From: DASYML01 sp036399835
GTDB lineage: Bacteria > Acidobacteriota > Blastocatellia > Pyrinomonadales > Pyrinomonadaceae
Length of the DNA stretch: 38,164 nt
Direction: 5' to 3'
Assembly (NCBI GenBank): GCA_036399835.1
Contig: DASWMI010000221.1
Coordinates: 1 to 38,164 of the forward strand
The notes under the pieces are model-generated. The model was given only the letters and a program-made list of their open reading frames with translations. It was not told where the DNA came from and searched no databases. The position numbers and the translations under genes are program-made. Below, piece after piece: positions 8,176 through 16,493 of this stretch. Positions within the stretch are counted from its first letter, which is position 1. The number at the start of each line of letters is the position of its first letter.

Positions 8176-9357
8176 TCAGCCTGCCCAGTACCACTGCGCG
8201 TAGGCCGCCGTGTAGAAGAAGAGCATCGCGGCAAAGAGCGCCGTGATGCATAAAAGCAGCCAGTATTTCCCCTTGAGCAAATCCGCCATGATGATAAAGA
8301 CGGGCAGCGCCAGCATGGAGTAGCGCGTGAAGGCGCGCATCCTGAGCATCCCGCCGAAAGTAAAGTAAGGCAAGAGCAGGACTCCGAGCGCAAAAAGAAA
8401 GTAGGGCGTCGAGAGTCTCTTTCTGAAGATAAGGGTCAAAGCGAGGAAGAGAAAGAAGAACCAGGGTTCGAGCGTCAAAGTGTTTGGTCCGGCTTGCCAG
8501 ATTGAGCCAAGAAAGCGAAACGGGAGCAGCAGGTAAACCGGATAAGCATAGTCGCCGACCCTTCCGGTCGCGAGCCATGCGCGATGCGCCGTGATAAAGG
8601 CCAGCGGGCTATCAAAGGCGCTCCACAGATAGAGCATAAAGAGACAGAGGCCGGATGTCGCCAGCCCCGCGCAGACGATTGTATAAACGATGAGCCGTCT
8701 CGGCTCTGTCCTGAACCTGCGCCAGATGGTCCAGAGCAGCGGCGCGAGCAGGGCTATGCCTGTCGAGCGTGTCGCCAGCGCCAGCCCCGCGCAAAGGGCT
8801 GCGAGCAGAAAGCGCTCCCTTTTGAGCAGCAGAAAAAAAGAGACGATGAGGAGCACGGCCAGAGATTCCGTGTAGGCAACAGAGAAAAAGAGAGCGGTCG
8901 GAAAGAAGCTCAAAAGAGCAACCGCATAGAGAGCCGTCAGCTCTCCATACTCTTTCTGGACCAGCTTGAAAAGGAGCGGAACGGCGACGAGAATCGCCAG
9001 GTTCGAGACAATAAGCAGCGCCAGATAGTGTTCGAGGCCGAAGAGGGTGGCGAGCAGCCTGGAGATTAAAGGATAAAGAGGATAAAAGACGACAGGTTGC
9101 TCTATGAGGTCGTTGCCGTTGTAAGAGTAGCCTTGCTGGCTAATCTGTAGATACCAGCCAGCGTCGAATCTCAGCAGGTAACGCAGCCAGGAAGAGCCTG
9201 TGTTCCAGACATGGCTTTCGTTATTCTGCGGGACGAGCCGCGCCGAAAAAATAACCGCCAGCGAGACTACCAAGCGCGACGCGAGAAAAACCAGAAGCGC
9301 GGAAACATACGGCCTGTAAATACGCCATCGTGCTTGAAGGTCTACTTTGTTGCTCAT
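8176..9357 (-). CDS. PIG-V/GT39-like integral membrane mannosyl/glycosyltransferase
   Basis: 393 residues with about ten hydrophobic helices. The first extracytoplasmic loop carries RFDAGWYLQISQQGY, matching the WDxxWY..IA catalytic-loop pattern of PIG-V-like and GT-C fold transferases that use polyprenyl-phosphate sugars. VFYPLYPLISRLLATLFG and FFPTALFFSVAYTESLAVLL are also typical of bacterial PIG-V homologues (the latter like the conserved AP..xF.S..YxESL segment). It would glycosylate an envelope lipid or protein on the outer face of the inner membrane. The start has AAGAGG directly before the ATG, which is unusually close. It is a single gene; acceptor and donor cannot be determined. Confidence 0.82.
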   Translation of the reverse strand: MSNKVDLQARWRIYRPYVSALLVFLASRLVVSLAVIFSARLVPQNNESHVWNTGSSWLRYLLRFDAGWYLQISQQGYSYNGNDLIEQPVVFYPLYPLISRLLATLFGLEHYLALLIVSNLAILVAVPLLFKLVQKEYGELTALYAVALLSFFPTALFFSVAYTESLAVLLIVSFFLLLKRERFLLAALCAGLALATRSTGIALLAPLLWTIWRRFRTEPRRLIVYTIVCAGLATSGLCLFMLYLWSAFDSPLAFITAHRAWLATGRVGDYAYPVYLLLPFRFLGSIWQAGPNTLTLEPWFFFLFLALTLIFRKRLSTPYFLFALGVLLLPYFTFGGMLRMRAFTRYSMLALPVFIIMADLLKGKYWLLLCITALFAAMLFFYTAAYAQWYWAG

Positions 9358-9432
9358 CCTCTTCGTAGAGCTTGAGCCGGCGGCTCATCAAAGCTTGTCA
9401 AAAACGCCAGGCGATGTGCACGGACGAAAAAT

Positions 9433-9792
9433 TTAATCGGTCTCTTTCTCATACCAGTCTTGGTGCAAAGACCAGCCATGACAGAAGAGACAGGCCGTCC
9501 AGCGCCATTGATGCCCGCAACCCGGGCACAGCCCGCGCGTCGTAAAAGTATTCCAGCCCGTCCCGCAAGCGCGGAAGAAATATTCCGGATGGGCGCAATT
9601 AACGCAATACCAGCGGCTCTCAGCTACGGGTCGCCAGAGGCACAGGGGGCAGCGTATGCGACTGAAATCCGGCGCTTCATCTTCCGATTCGATAACGCTC
9701 TCGGAGGCTTCGTCAGGCAGTTGGCTTTTTTGAAAAAGCTTGAGGGCCGCTTGTAAATATGTGGATTGACGCAGACGCACAGATGTATGCAT
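9433..9792 (-). CDS. Small protein with four CxxC zinc knuckles
   Basis: 119 residues from the ATG at 9790-9792 (MHTSVRLRQSTYLQAALKLF); the frame can extend to 9861 but the extra 23 residues look non-protein-like, and neither start has a strong ribosome-binding site. An acidic spacer (SESVIESEDEAPDFS) is followed by four Cys pairs: CPLC, CVNC, CPGC and CLFC, with an additional ACG between the second and third. This pattern suggests two treble-clef or rubredoxin-like zinc ribbons. The C-terminus is rich in Trp (WRWTACLFCHGWSLHQDW). Such ribbons mediate protein or nucleic-acid contacts; no enzyme domain is present. Family unknown. Confidence 0.62.
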   Translation of the reverse strand: MHTSVRLRQSTYLQAALKLFQKSQLPDEASESVIESEDEAPDFSRIRCPLCLWRPVAESRWYCVNCAHPEYFFRACGTGWNTFTTRGLCPGCGHQWRWTACLFCHGWSLHQDWYEKETD

Positions 9793-9862
9793 CTGTATTC
9801 TCAAAGGCACGCTTGAGGCGCGCACGCTCAAGCTGCCTGACGGGTGCGCGCATCCAATCATG

Positions 9863-10558
9863 CTATTGGCCTACTTCCTCAAAGCTTTCATGGTCCACTT
9901 GCTCGATGCTTATCTTCTCTCTCGAAACACGCTTTCTTGAAATCAGGTCTCTGCCTTTGGCTCGATAGCTTTTGACGACCTTCAACCCGGTCAGATAGTT
10001 TGTGCTTTCCGCAATCACCTCTGCCGTCGCGCGATCACGATCAACCACATCTAAGCCGATGAGGACGAGTTGTTTGATTTGCGGGTCGTAGCGGAAACGA
10101 TAGGTCGCCTCTGTCACGTTGCGCGAGCCGTGATCCTGATTAACGATGAGCACGCCTTTCTCTATCTTGACGTTGGCGGGTGCTTCGACCATCCCGTAAA
10201 ACGCCCCGCCGCAGGAAGTGCATTGCAATAATTTATCCGCGACGGCAGCGCGCGATAGCTTGCCCGCTTTATTGCTAAAGACGACGACGAGCGCCCTTTG
10301 CCGCTCCTGCGGAGTATCAGCATCTTTCTCGGCGGGCTTGTCTTCGATCAACTTTAAGGCGTAATCCGGTATAGCATCATTGTTCAAATCTCCGGAGACC
10401 TGCTCCTCGATTTTCCATCCCAAAGGAGCAAAGGCTTTAACATTATTCGCCTCGACGGGGATGCGAGATTTATCCAGACCCGGATTCTCCTGGACCAGAG
10501 AAAGGGCAGGGGAAACAAAGACCAGGCAACACAGAATAATCACGGATAAACGAAACAT
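9863..10558 (-). CDS. Secreted protein with an FG-GAP/VCBS-like motif
   Basis: About 231 residues from the ATG at 10556-10558, supported by GAGGAGA eight to nine bases upstream and by a signal peptide immediately after it (MFRLSVIILCCLVFVSPALS). The frame can extend to 10600 but the extra residues precede the ribosome-binding site. The mature part contains GDLNNDAIPDYAL, the calcium-loop-like signature of FG-GAP/VCBS proteins, a CTSCGG motif, and beta-rich stretches (ALVVVFSNKAGKL, TYRFRYDPQIKQLVLIGLDV). Similar single-domain periplasmic proteins are common in Acidobacteriota and relatives; the role is unknown. It precedes the zinc-ribbon gene on the same strand, 70 bases apart. Confidence 0.75.
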   Translation of the reverse strand: MFRLSVIILCCLVFVSPALSLVQENPGLDKSRIPVEANNVKAFAPLGWKIEEQVSGDLNNDAIPDYALKLIEDKPAEKDADTPQERQRALVVVFSNKAGKLSRAAVADKLLQCTSCGGAFYGMVEAPANVKIEKGVLIVNQDHGSRNVTEATYRFRYDPQIKQLVLIGLDVVDRDRATAEVIAESTNYLTGLKVVKSYRAKGRDLISRKRVSREKISIEQVDHESFEEVGQ

Positions 10559-10648
10559 AGCGAGATTTCTCCTCCTCATAGAAGACAGGGATTTTGCCAC
10601 AGACGGCGGGCTAACGCTTCGACACTAATTTCTCATCTCCCGCCTCTC

Positions 10649-10924
10649 TTAAACTCTTCGTCGCGTGAGCAGGCTGATGACGGCGACGAAGAGGGCCGAG
10701 CCGATGATGGACCAGATGATTGGGAAGCGCGTCTCGCCGATGGGAATGACAAAGAGTTCGGGCAGGTGAAGCTGGCTCGCCAGCCACATGCCTATCAGCG
10801 CGCCGATAAAACCGAGTGCGATGGAGACGAGGCAGCCGCCGCGCGAGTAGCCGCTGATGGCCTGCCCGAGCGAGCCGCAAATGCCCGCGATGAGCAGCAG
10901 CACGAGTAGTTGAAGAAGAGTCAT
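10649..10924 (-). CDS. GlsB/YeaQ/YmgE family small stress-response membrane protein
   Basis: 91 residues with three hydrophobic helices. The family pattern is clear: AGICGSLGQAISGYSRGG in the first loop and SIALGFIGALIGMWLASQL in the second helix, ending in basic LLTRRRV. These transglycosylase-associated-protein family members are small inner-membrane proteins, often stress-induced, with no proven biochemical activity. The start has GGAG six bases upstream. The upstream gap (10925-11116) carries a short repeat also found near 16371. Confidence 0.85.
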   Translation of the reverse strand: MTLLQLLVLLLIAGICGSLGQAISGYSRGGCLVSIALGFIGALIGMWLASQLHLPELFVIPIGETRFPIIWSIIGSALFVAVISLLTRRRV

Positions 10925-10986
10925 AAATGCTCCGAAGAAAAAGAATCACTGAAAACGATGAAGTCTGGCAGCTCAGCAGTATGAAC

Positions 10987-11003
10987 GATGAAGGAAAAGC
11001 TAT
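10987..11003 (+). repeat. Partial copy of an intergenic repeat (second copy at 16371)
   Basis: GATGAAGGAAAAGCTAT occurs here and again at 16371-16387, both in non-coding DNA. The following 60 bases are related in style (TCATTG..TTCA words) but not identical. At 16371 the unit forms a long inverted repeat; here the right arm is degenerate. Confidence 0.45.
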
Positions 11004-11116
11004 TGGCTCATTGCTTCATTGGTCCAGTGATTCGATGTGCCGATGAGTCAATCTCTCCATCTCACGTGCTGCCCGAGTTTATCATTGACGCCGCCGGGTT
11101 TATCGTTCACCCGCGG

Positions 11117-12013
11117 TTAATGGCATACGGCCTCTTTGCTTTGAGCGCCCTCGGTCATGGCGCGGCTCGCGCATGCGCCGCAGTTCCATTGCGCGGGCGC
11201 GCCAAAATCTGTCTTGTCCGTGTACTCGAATTCGCCCTGGTTGCTGTTGGTGTTCTTCGTCCTTATCACGTCGCGGCCCACCTGTACGCGGTAATGGCTG
11301 GTCCTGGCTTTAATCGCTTCATGAATCCGCCAGGTCGTGTTGTTGCGGACGGTAACGGGCTGCGATTTGTCCATCCCCATGATGTAGTCGGCTGAGAATT
11401 CGCCGATGCCTGCCACTTCAAGATGATTATGGCGGCCATCGTACTCCTGCTTGATGGCAGCATAACGGATTCGCTGGTCCAGCTCTCTGGCTTTGGCTTC
11501 CGCTTCTTCCGCGGCAAAGTGGCCGATGACGCGCATCGCAATCAGGCGCAGGGCTGCGCGCTGGCGCTCGTCTGCGCGCTCGTCTATAAAGATGGCTCGG
11601 TTGTGGCGCAGGTCCGCTGAGCCAAAGCGCAGGCCGTCAAGCCTTGTTTCGCCATAGTGTCCTTCACGAATATCGAAAGAATAGAAAGGATAGCAGTAAG
11701 CATGCGGCGAAGGGCCTTCACCGAAATTGCAGGTGCAGGGAACTGCGCAGGTGCAGGCTTCCGTCAGCGCCCCTCGAATCATCCAGAGAGGGGCTTTCTC
11801 AGCCGCGCTGTTTGAGGCTTCGACGGGCTGCGCCGCTGCCTGCTGGTCCAGAGAGTTGCGTTCAACGCGCCGCTGCCTGTGCCTGACCGCGAAGAAGGCC
11901 CCCGCGCCGAGCGCGCAGACGAGCAACGCCGCGATGAGCAGCATGATGGATGCTCGCCAGCTCGGACGGCGACCTCGACGGGCAGCGTCTGCGTATATCC
12001 CCTCGGAACTCAA
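11117..12013 (-). CDS. Membrane-anchored DUF1326 domain protein
   Basis: 298 residues. The start is TTG at 12011-12013, supported by AAAGGAG eight bases upstream. A cytoplasmic basic segment is followed by one transmembrane helix (about 23-43, SIMLLIAALLVCALGAGAFF). The DUF1326 domain begins near residue 76 with the diagnostic Cys cluster EACTCAVPCTCNFGEGPSPH and continues through HYGETRLDGLRFG and ERQRAALRLIA. Another CGAC lies near the C-terminus. The clustered Cys suggest metal or redox chemistry, but the family has no defined function. Anchor plus domain implies it works on the outer face of the membrane. It appears to be a single gene. Confidence 0.82.
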   Translation of the reverse strand: MSSEGIYADAARRGRRPSWRASIMLLIAALLVCALGAGAFFAVRHRQRRVERNSLDQQAAAQPVEASNSAAEKAPLWMIRGALTEACTCAVPCTCNFGEGPSPHAYCYPFYSFDIREGHYGETRLDGLRFGSADLRHNRAIFIDERADERQRAALRLIAMRVIGHFAAEEAEAKARELDQRIRYAAIKQEYDGRHNHLEVAGIGEFSADYIMGMDKSQPVTVRNNTTWRIHEAIKARTSHYRVQVGRDVIRTKNTNSNQGEFEYTDKTDFGAPAQWNCGACASRAMTEGAQSKEAVCH

Positions 12014-12200
12014 GAGCCGACTCCTTTCAGTCAGTAGAAGGATAAACGCAAAGGACGCAAAGGTAAAACGCGAAGCACGATTCCATCTCAGCCGCGAGAG
12101 ACGCGGGAGGAAAGAATATGCGCGACAGCATGGACCAGAAACGCGGAATAAAAGAGAGCAGCTTTTCAGCTCCTCTCTTTCACTTGAGGTTGTTTGAATC

Positions 12201-13529
12201 TCAGCGGCCCAGGTCTTGACGAAAGACCTGCCCGCCTTTCATGACGAAGCGTATGCGCTCAAGCTCCGTGATGTCGCGCAAGGGGTCGCCCGCGACGGCC
12301 ACTATGTCGGCCAATTTGCCGGGCTCAATCGCACCCATCTCATTGGACCGCTCCAGGAGGTCCGCGGCGACAATCGTCGCAGACTGTATGGCCTGCATCG
12401 GCGTCATCCCGTAGCGCACCATGTAGGCAAACTCTTTGGCCGCGTTTTCGGTCCAGGGAAACCCGCCCACGTCTGTGCCGAAGGCTATCTTGACACCCTT
12501 ACGGACGGCGAGGCCGAACGCTTTGGCCTCCAGGTCTCGCATTGTCAGCCAGATGGGAGCGCCCGCAGCCGCGCGCCCTTCCGCAACATAAACGCCGACA
12601 TAGATGGTCGGACACCAGTAAGCGCCCTGTCTAATCATCACGTCCATCATCTCTTCATCGAGGCCGTAGCCGTGCTCTATGGAATCAACTTTATGCTTGA
12701 GCGCGGCTTCGATGCCCTCGCGCCCCATCGCGTGCGCGGCGACCCTCCGGCCCAGGCGATGAGATTCGGAAACCAGCGCCTCCATCTCTTCATCCGTGAA
12801 ATTGACCCACGAGTGGAGCGCGCCGTCTTTCATAAAGTAGCGGCGGTCCGCGTAAAACTTGATCCAGTCCGCGCCGTACTTGACCTGCTCGCGCACGGCG
12901 CGCCGTATATTGTCCGGCCCGTCAATAATCTGCACGCCCTCCGGCATCTTCAGCTCCCATGAATAGCCCATCACCGGATACATCCCCGTCGCAGAGAAGG
13001 CGCGCGTCGAGACGAACATGCGCGGGCCTGGAATCACGCCGCGATTAATCGCCGTCTTGACATCCACATCGGCATACATCGCGCCTTCGGTCTCAAGATC
13101 GCGCAAGGCCGTAAAGCCGTTGGTGAGGGCCGTCCGGGCTGCGACCGTCGCGCGTATCGTGCGATAGGGAATAGACTCTTTGAGTATCTGTTCGTCGTAT
13201 TCGGCTGAGGTCACGTCGCCTTGCAGCAGAACATGCGTGTGGCAATCAGCCAGCCCGGGAAGGACCGTTGCGCGCGAGAGATCAATCGTGATCGCCCTCG
13301 CCGGAGACTGTCGCTGGACTTCAGCGAGCGGGCCGACGGCGCGTATACGCTCGCCTTCGACGAGGATGCCTTGATTTTCGAGCACGCGCCCGTTGCGCGC
13401 GTCAACGAGCCGTCCGGCTTTAATGAGGACGACTAAAAGACCGTCTTGCCGCGCATTCCGGCCCTGCGCGCAAACAGTGGTTTGCCAGAGCGCCAAGACG
13501 GCCAGCAAAGCAATCAACTCTCTTTTCAT
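12201..13529 (-). CDS. Secreted M38-type metal-dependent amidohydrolase (imidazolonepropionase/Xaa-Pro dipeptidase-like)
   Basis: 442 residues from the ATG at 13527-13529, chosen for AAAGGAG six bases upstream and an immediate signal peptide (MKRELIALLAVLALWQTTVC). The family motifs are complete: metal-binding DCHTHV after VLPGLA, the WIKFYA Lys expected to be carboxylated, AAHAMG, SIEHGYG, and FGTDVGG with the final metal Asp. The C-terminal PGKLADIVAVAGDPL is the usual closing beta-sandwich. Such exported amidohydrolases hydrolyse dipeptides or cyclic amides in the periplasm and are abundant in Acidobacteriota. The substrate cannot be deduced. It stands alone, with a 389-base gap on its 5' side. 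Confidence 0.9.
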   Translation of the reverse strand: MKRELIALLAVLALWQTTVCAQGRNARQDGLLVVLIKAGRLVDARNGRVLENQGILVEGERIRAVGPLAEVQRQSPARAITIDLSRATVLPGLADCHTHVLLQGDVTSAEYDEQILKESIPYRTIRATVAARTALTNGFTALRDLETEGAMYADVDVKTAINRGVIPGPRMFVSTRAFSATGMYPVMGYSWELKMPEGVQIIDGPDNIRRAVREQVKYGADWIKFYADRRYFMKDGALHSWVNFTDEEMEALVSESHRLGRRVAAHAMGREGIEAALKHKVDSIEHGYGLDEEMMDVMIRQGAYWCPTIYVGVYVAEGRAAAGAPIWLTMRDLEAKAFGLAVRKGVKIAFGTDVGGFPWTENAAKEFAYMVRYGMTPMQAIQSATIVAADLLERSNEMGAIEPGKLADIVAVAGDPLRDITELERIRFVMKGGQVFRQDLGR

Positions 13530-13918
13530 CGCATCTCCTTTGGACCAGTTCCGCACGTGGGGCGGAAAATTTATCTTTTCAAAACTTGATGGCAGCCGTT
13601 ATAATCAAACTCGCGGCGCGAGGCCCGATAAGGGAGGCGCGCGGAGCATCTCGAACGCGGTCGGCCCCGAACGCGTTGACCATAGACAACAGCGGCCAGC
13701 CTTCACCCTTCAAACCTCCGGGCGAGCCGCTCAAAAATAGCTAATTTAAAGCGGGACAGGGCCATCCAGCCAGAGAGCCTTTCGCGTCCGCTGCGAGGGC
13801 TGAGCCTGTAGATTCCAGGCAACCGCCTGCAGGCGTCAAACATCTGAAAAGGTTCGACACGCTCCCCCTTCCCCCAGCCTTAAAATTAGCCATCATAGAC
13901 AGGAGCTTAAAGAAAGAA
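13530..13918 (+). other. 389-bp gap with a perfect -10 box and small palindromes; no gene seen
   Basis: A plus-strand promoter candidate has TTTTCA at 13576-13581 and TATAAT at 13600-13605, 18 bases apart. It would give the gene at 13919 a leader of about 300 bases. Within that leader are a perfect 12-base palindrome CGCCTGCAGGCG (13824-13835) and a short stem GCCTG/CAGGC just before it. No reading frame with coding character or ribosome-binding site is visible. A structured leader or small RNA is possible but unproven. Confidence 0.35.
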
Positions 13919-14314
13919 ATGCGTAAATTTTTGACTGCCGCACTGATTATCGCAGCCACCTTGACCCTCGGCCTGGCTCAGGGAACTGACACACCGCAGA
14001 GCTTTGACCAGCTTGTCAAACTGGCTCGTGCGCCACAACAGATTGGCGGCCTGGGCCGCGCCGTCGTGGTCGTCAAGGACCAGAACGGCAATCCCATCAG
14101 CAATGCTTTTATCAAGCTCGAATCCACCTGGGGCGACGACCAGTTTTGCGAATCCTGGGGCGGGACGGCCAATCACGGAGCCATCGCGCTCAACCCGATT
14201 CACATGGGCCGTCTCAAGCTGATCGTCAAGGCCAAAGGCTTCCAGACGCAAAAGCTGGACATCAACGCCAGCTCGCTCTCAGACCCGATTAACGTCACGC
14301 TCGTCCGCAAGTAA
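13919..14314 (+). CDS. Secreted carboxypeptidase-regulatory-like domain protein
   Basis: 131 residues. A signal peptide opens the protein (MRKFLTAALIIAATLTLGLA, cleavage before QGTD). The rest is a single beta-sandwich-like unit: AVVVVKDQNGNPISNAFIKL is the typical first strand pair of carboxypeptidase-regulatory/CNA-B-like domains, and LKLIVKAKGFQTQKLDI with the terminal INVTLVRK closes it. Such domains bind surfaces or stabilise envelope complexes and have no catalytic residues. Purine-rich GGAG lies somewhat far (13 bases) from the ATG. It is transcribed alone and ends at a clear hairpin terminator. Confidence 0.85.
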   Translation: MRKFLTAALIIAATLTLGLAQGTDTPQSFDQLVKLARAPQQIGGLGRAVVVVKDQNGNPISNAFIKLESTWGDDQFCESWGGTANHGAIALNPIHMGRLKLIVKAKGFQTQKLDINASSLSDPINVTLVRK

Positions 14315-14347
14315 TCAAGCGCCGGATTGAGCATCTCAAACTTGAAG

Positions 14348-14390
14348 GAGCGCGACCCTGCTTTGAAGGCAGCGGCGCGCTCTTTCTTTT
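14348..14390 (+). terminator. Rho-independent terminator
   Basis: GAGCGCG (14348-14354) pairs with CGCGCTC (14376-14382), with an inner CTGC/GCAG stem and a TTTGAAG loop, followed by TTTCTTTT. It ends the secreted-domain gene, and the next gene is convergent. Confidence 0.75.
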
Positions 14391-14664
14391 ACCCGTTTAG
14401 CTCGCCTGACATCCTGCGCTCACGGCCCGGCCAGCCCTGCGCGGCGGGCCGCTTCTCTTCCACCTCTTCGAGCAGCGGAATCAGCCCGGACAAAGCGGCC
14501 AGCAAGCTCTGCGCCTGTTCCCTGGTCAACAACAGCGTCGGTGCACGCTCTGCCGTTCCCTCGACCGTCAGCGCCAGTAATTGCCCCGCGAAGATGGAGA
14601 GGCGCACGTGCCCGTCCGCTTCGCGCCGCCCGGCCTGTATCTCAAACTCACGCTCGGATGCCAT
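14389..14664 (-). CDS. Small hypothetical protein
   Basis: 91 residues from the ATG at 14662-14664 (MASEREFEIQAGRREADGHV), chosen because GGAG lies about ten bases upstream. The frame extends to 14781 but the extra residues come before that site. The protein is a beta-strand-rich first half (HVRLSIFAGQLLALTVEG) followed by an amphipathic helix (LLLTREQAQSLLAALSGLIP) and a charged tail. No signal peptide, Cys pair or known motif. It lies just downstream of the ergothioneine/transport operon on the same strand, about 120 bases away. Function unknown. Confidence 0.6.
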   Translation of the reverse strand: MASEREFEIQAGRREADGHVRLSIFAGQLLALTVEGTAERAPTLLLTREQAQSLLAALSGLIPLLEEVEEKRPAAQGWPGRERRMSGELNG

Positions 14665-14783
14665 ATCAAATCGCTCCAAAAACGACTGGCAAGTGATTGA
14701 TAAAGGGGGAAGGTGAAAAGCATAGCCTTTATCAACCCGCCTGTCATCCCTTTGGTCCAGCTCAACTACCGTAGACTGCAAAT

Positions 14784-16349
14784 TTACAGATTCTTACTCT
14801 TGAGCCACTCGCGCACAACCTCCCTGCGGTCACGCTGCCGCCCGTCAACCTCATAGTTCAAGCGGCGCATCTCTTCGGTCGAGATGACACGGCTCAAACG
14901 GGCCAGCACCTCTCTCAGCGCAGGCACGCGCGCGAGCGTATCCCGGCGCGCGAGGATGACGGCCTCGTATGGCGGAAAGTAGTGGCGGTCGTCTTCAAGC
15001 TGGACCAAATCGAGCGCAGCGATGCGCCCGTCTGTAGAATTTCCGGCAATGAGGTCCACCTGATTTGAAGCCAGGGCCGTGTAGGTCAGCGATAAATCCA
15101 TCTCGCGCGGCTGCGAGGCAAACTTCAGGTTGTAAGCCCGCGCAAAACCCGGATAGCCGTCCGCGCGCGACATAAAATCCTGCCCGAAGCCTGCGCGCCA
15201 AGAGCGCGTATAGGGCGCTGCCTCCGAAATGGACCTGAGCTTTAATCGGCGCGCGTCCGCGCCCCGGACCAGAATCGCAAAGTCGTTGCTAAAGCCGAGC
15301 GGCTCGCTCACCTCGACATTGAATCTCTCTGCATACTCGCGCTTGACCTCCGCGTAAACGGCGCGCGTGTCCGTGATGGGTTGATGATGAAGAATCGCCG
15401 CATAGGACGTGCCGGTGTATTCCGGGTAGCAATCAATCTGCCCGTTGACGAGCGCGTCGTGCGTCAGGTTGCCTCCAAGCTCAAAGCGTTGCTCGACCTC
15501 AACGCCCCTCGCTTCCAGCATCTGCGCGACAATCTCTCCGAGAATCACAGACTCCGTAAAATCCTTTGTTCCGACGGCCACGCGCCCGTGCTTCTCAACA
15601 TCATTCTTCAATGAAGAACGCGCGCCGCGCCAGACGGCCAGGCTCCCGACCAGCAACGCGCTCGCAGCCAATGCCCAGCCAATTCGGCGCAGCCACACGC
15701 CGCCCTTCTTTTCCTGTCTCTGTCTGCTTGTCTCGAAGCGCGCTTCGAGCAGCCCGAGCAGAAAGTCTGCCAGCAGTGCCATCAGCGCAGCGGGGACTGC
15801 GCCCGCGAGTATCAGCCGGTTAGAGTTCATGCGCAGGCCGCGAAAGATGTACATCCCGAGTCCGCCAGCGCCGACCGCCGCCGCAATCGTCGCCACTCCG
15901 ACAGAGATCACGACCGCCACGCGCACGCCCGTCAGGATCACGCTCGCGGCCAAAGGCAACTCTACCTGCCAGAGCACCTGCCTGTCCGTCAGACCCATTG
16001 CCACGGCAGCCTCGCGCACATTCTGGTCCACCCCTAGAATCCCCGTCACAGTGTTGCGAATGATGGGGAGCAGAGAATAGAGCACCAGCGCGACGATGGC
16101 CGTGCGCGCTCCGATGCCGCCGATGAAGGGCAGTGGAATGAGCAGGCCGAAGAGCGCCAGGCTCGGTACGGTCTGCATGATGTTGGCGATGCCGAGCACA
16201 GGCCCGCGCCAACCTGCCTTGCGCGTCAGCAGGATGCCGACAGGCACGCCTATCAACGCGGCAATCGAAGTCGAGAGCAGCACGAGCAACAGATGCTGCC
16301 GCACGAGCGTCAGGATTTCGGTCCAGTTTTGACGAAGAAATTCCAGCAT
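14784..16349 (-). CDS. egtU: ABC transporter permease fused to substrate-binding domain (EgtU/OpuC-type)
   Basis: 521 residues. Residues 1-215 form the permease, with about five to six helices and the BPD-type motif REAAVAMGLTDRQVLWQVEL. A further helix (about 225-245) leads to a periplasmic substrate-binding domain (about 255-520) with VAVGTKDFTESVILGEIVAQ, the family hallmark for quaternary ammonium binders, and CYPEYTGTSYAAIL. This permease-binding-protein fusion is the architecture of OpuC/BilE-like importers and of the ergothioneine importer EgtU. Its position after egtD, a glutamate-cysteine ligase and a matching ATPase suggests the ligand is ergothioneine or hercynine rather than glycine betaine (inference). 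The gene symbol is given on context; an osmolyte transporter remains possible. Confidence 0.78.
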   Translation of the reverse strand: MLEFLRQNWTEILTLVRQHLLLVLLSTSIAALIGVPVGILLTRKAGWRGPVLGIANIMQTVPSLALFGLLIPLPFIGGIGARTAIVALVLYSLLPIIRNTVTGILGVDQNVREAAVAMGLTDRQVLWQVELPLAASVILTGVRVAVVISVGVATIAAAVGAGGLGMYIFRGLRMNSNRLILAGAVPAALMALLADFLLGLLEARFETSRQRQEKKGGVWLRRIGWALAASALLVGSLAVWRGARSSLKNDVEKHGRVAVGTKDFTESVILGEIVAQMLEARGVEVEQRFELGGNLTHDALVNGQIDCYPEYTGTSYAAILHHQPITDTRAVYAEVKREYAERFNVEVSEPLGFSNDFAILVRGADARRLKLRSISEAAPYTRSWRAGFGQDFMSRADGYPGFARAYNLKFASQPREMDLSLTYTALASNQVDLIAGNSTDGRIAALDLVQLEDDRHYFPPYEAVILARRDTLARVPALREVLARLSRVISTEEMRRLNYEVDGRQRDRREVVREWLKSKNL

Positions 16350-16370
16350 CCCTGAAATACAACGAGTGAT

Positions 16371-16493
16371 GATGAAGGAAAAGCTATCGAATCATTGATT
16401 TCAATGAGCCGATGTTTCGACGAGCCTCTGAATCGTTGAATCAATGATTCAATGAATCGATAGCTCTCTCTTCATCCTTCATCCGTGCGGCTT
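16371..16493. repeat. Intergenic inverted repeat between the transporter ATPase and permease genes
   Basis: The left arm GATGAAGGAAAAGCTATCGA (16371-16390, continuing AATCATTGA) is mirrored on the right by AATCGATAGCTCTCTCTTCAT and CCTTCATC (to about 16493). The centre repeats the words AATCATTGA/TCAATGATT. The whole can fold as an imperfect hairpin of about 120 bases. It sits inside an otherwise tight operon and may modulate downstream permease expression or be a small non-autonomous element. No transposase is nearby. Confidence 0.5.
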
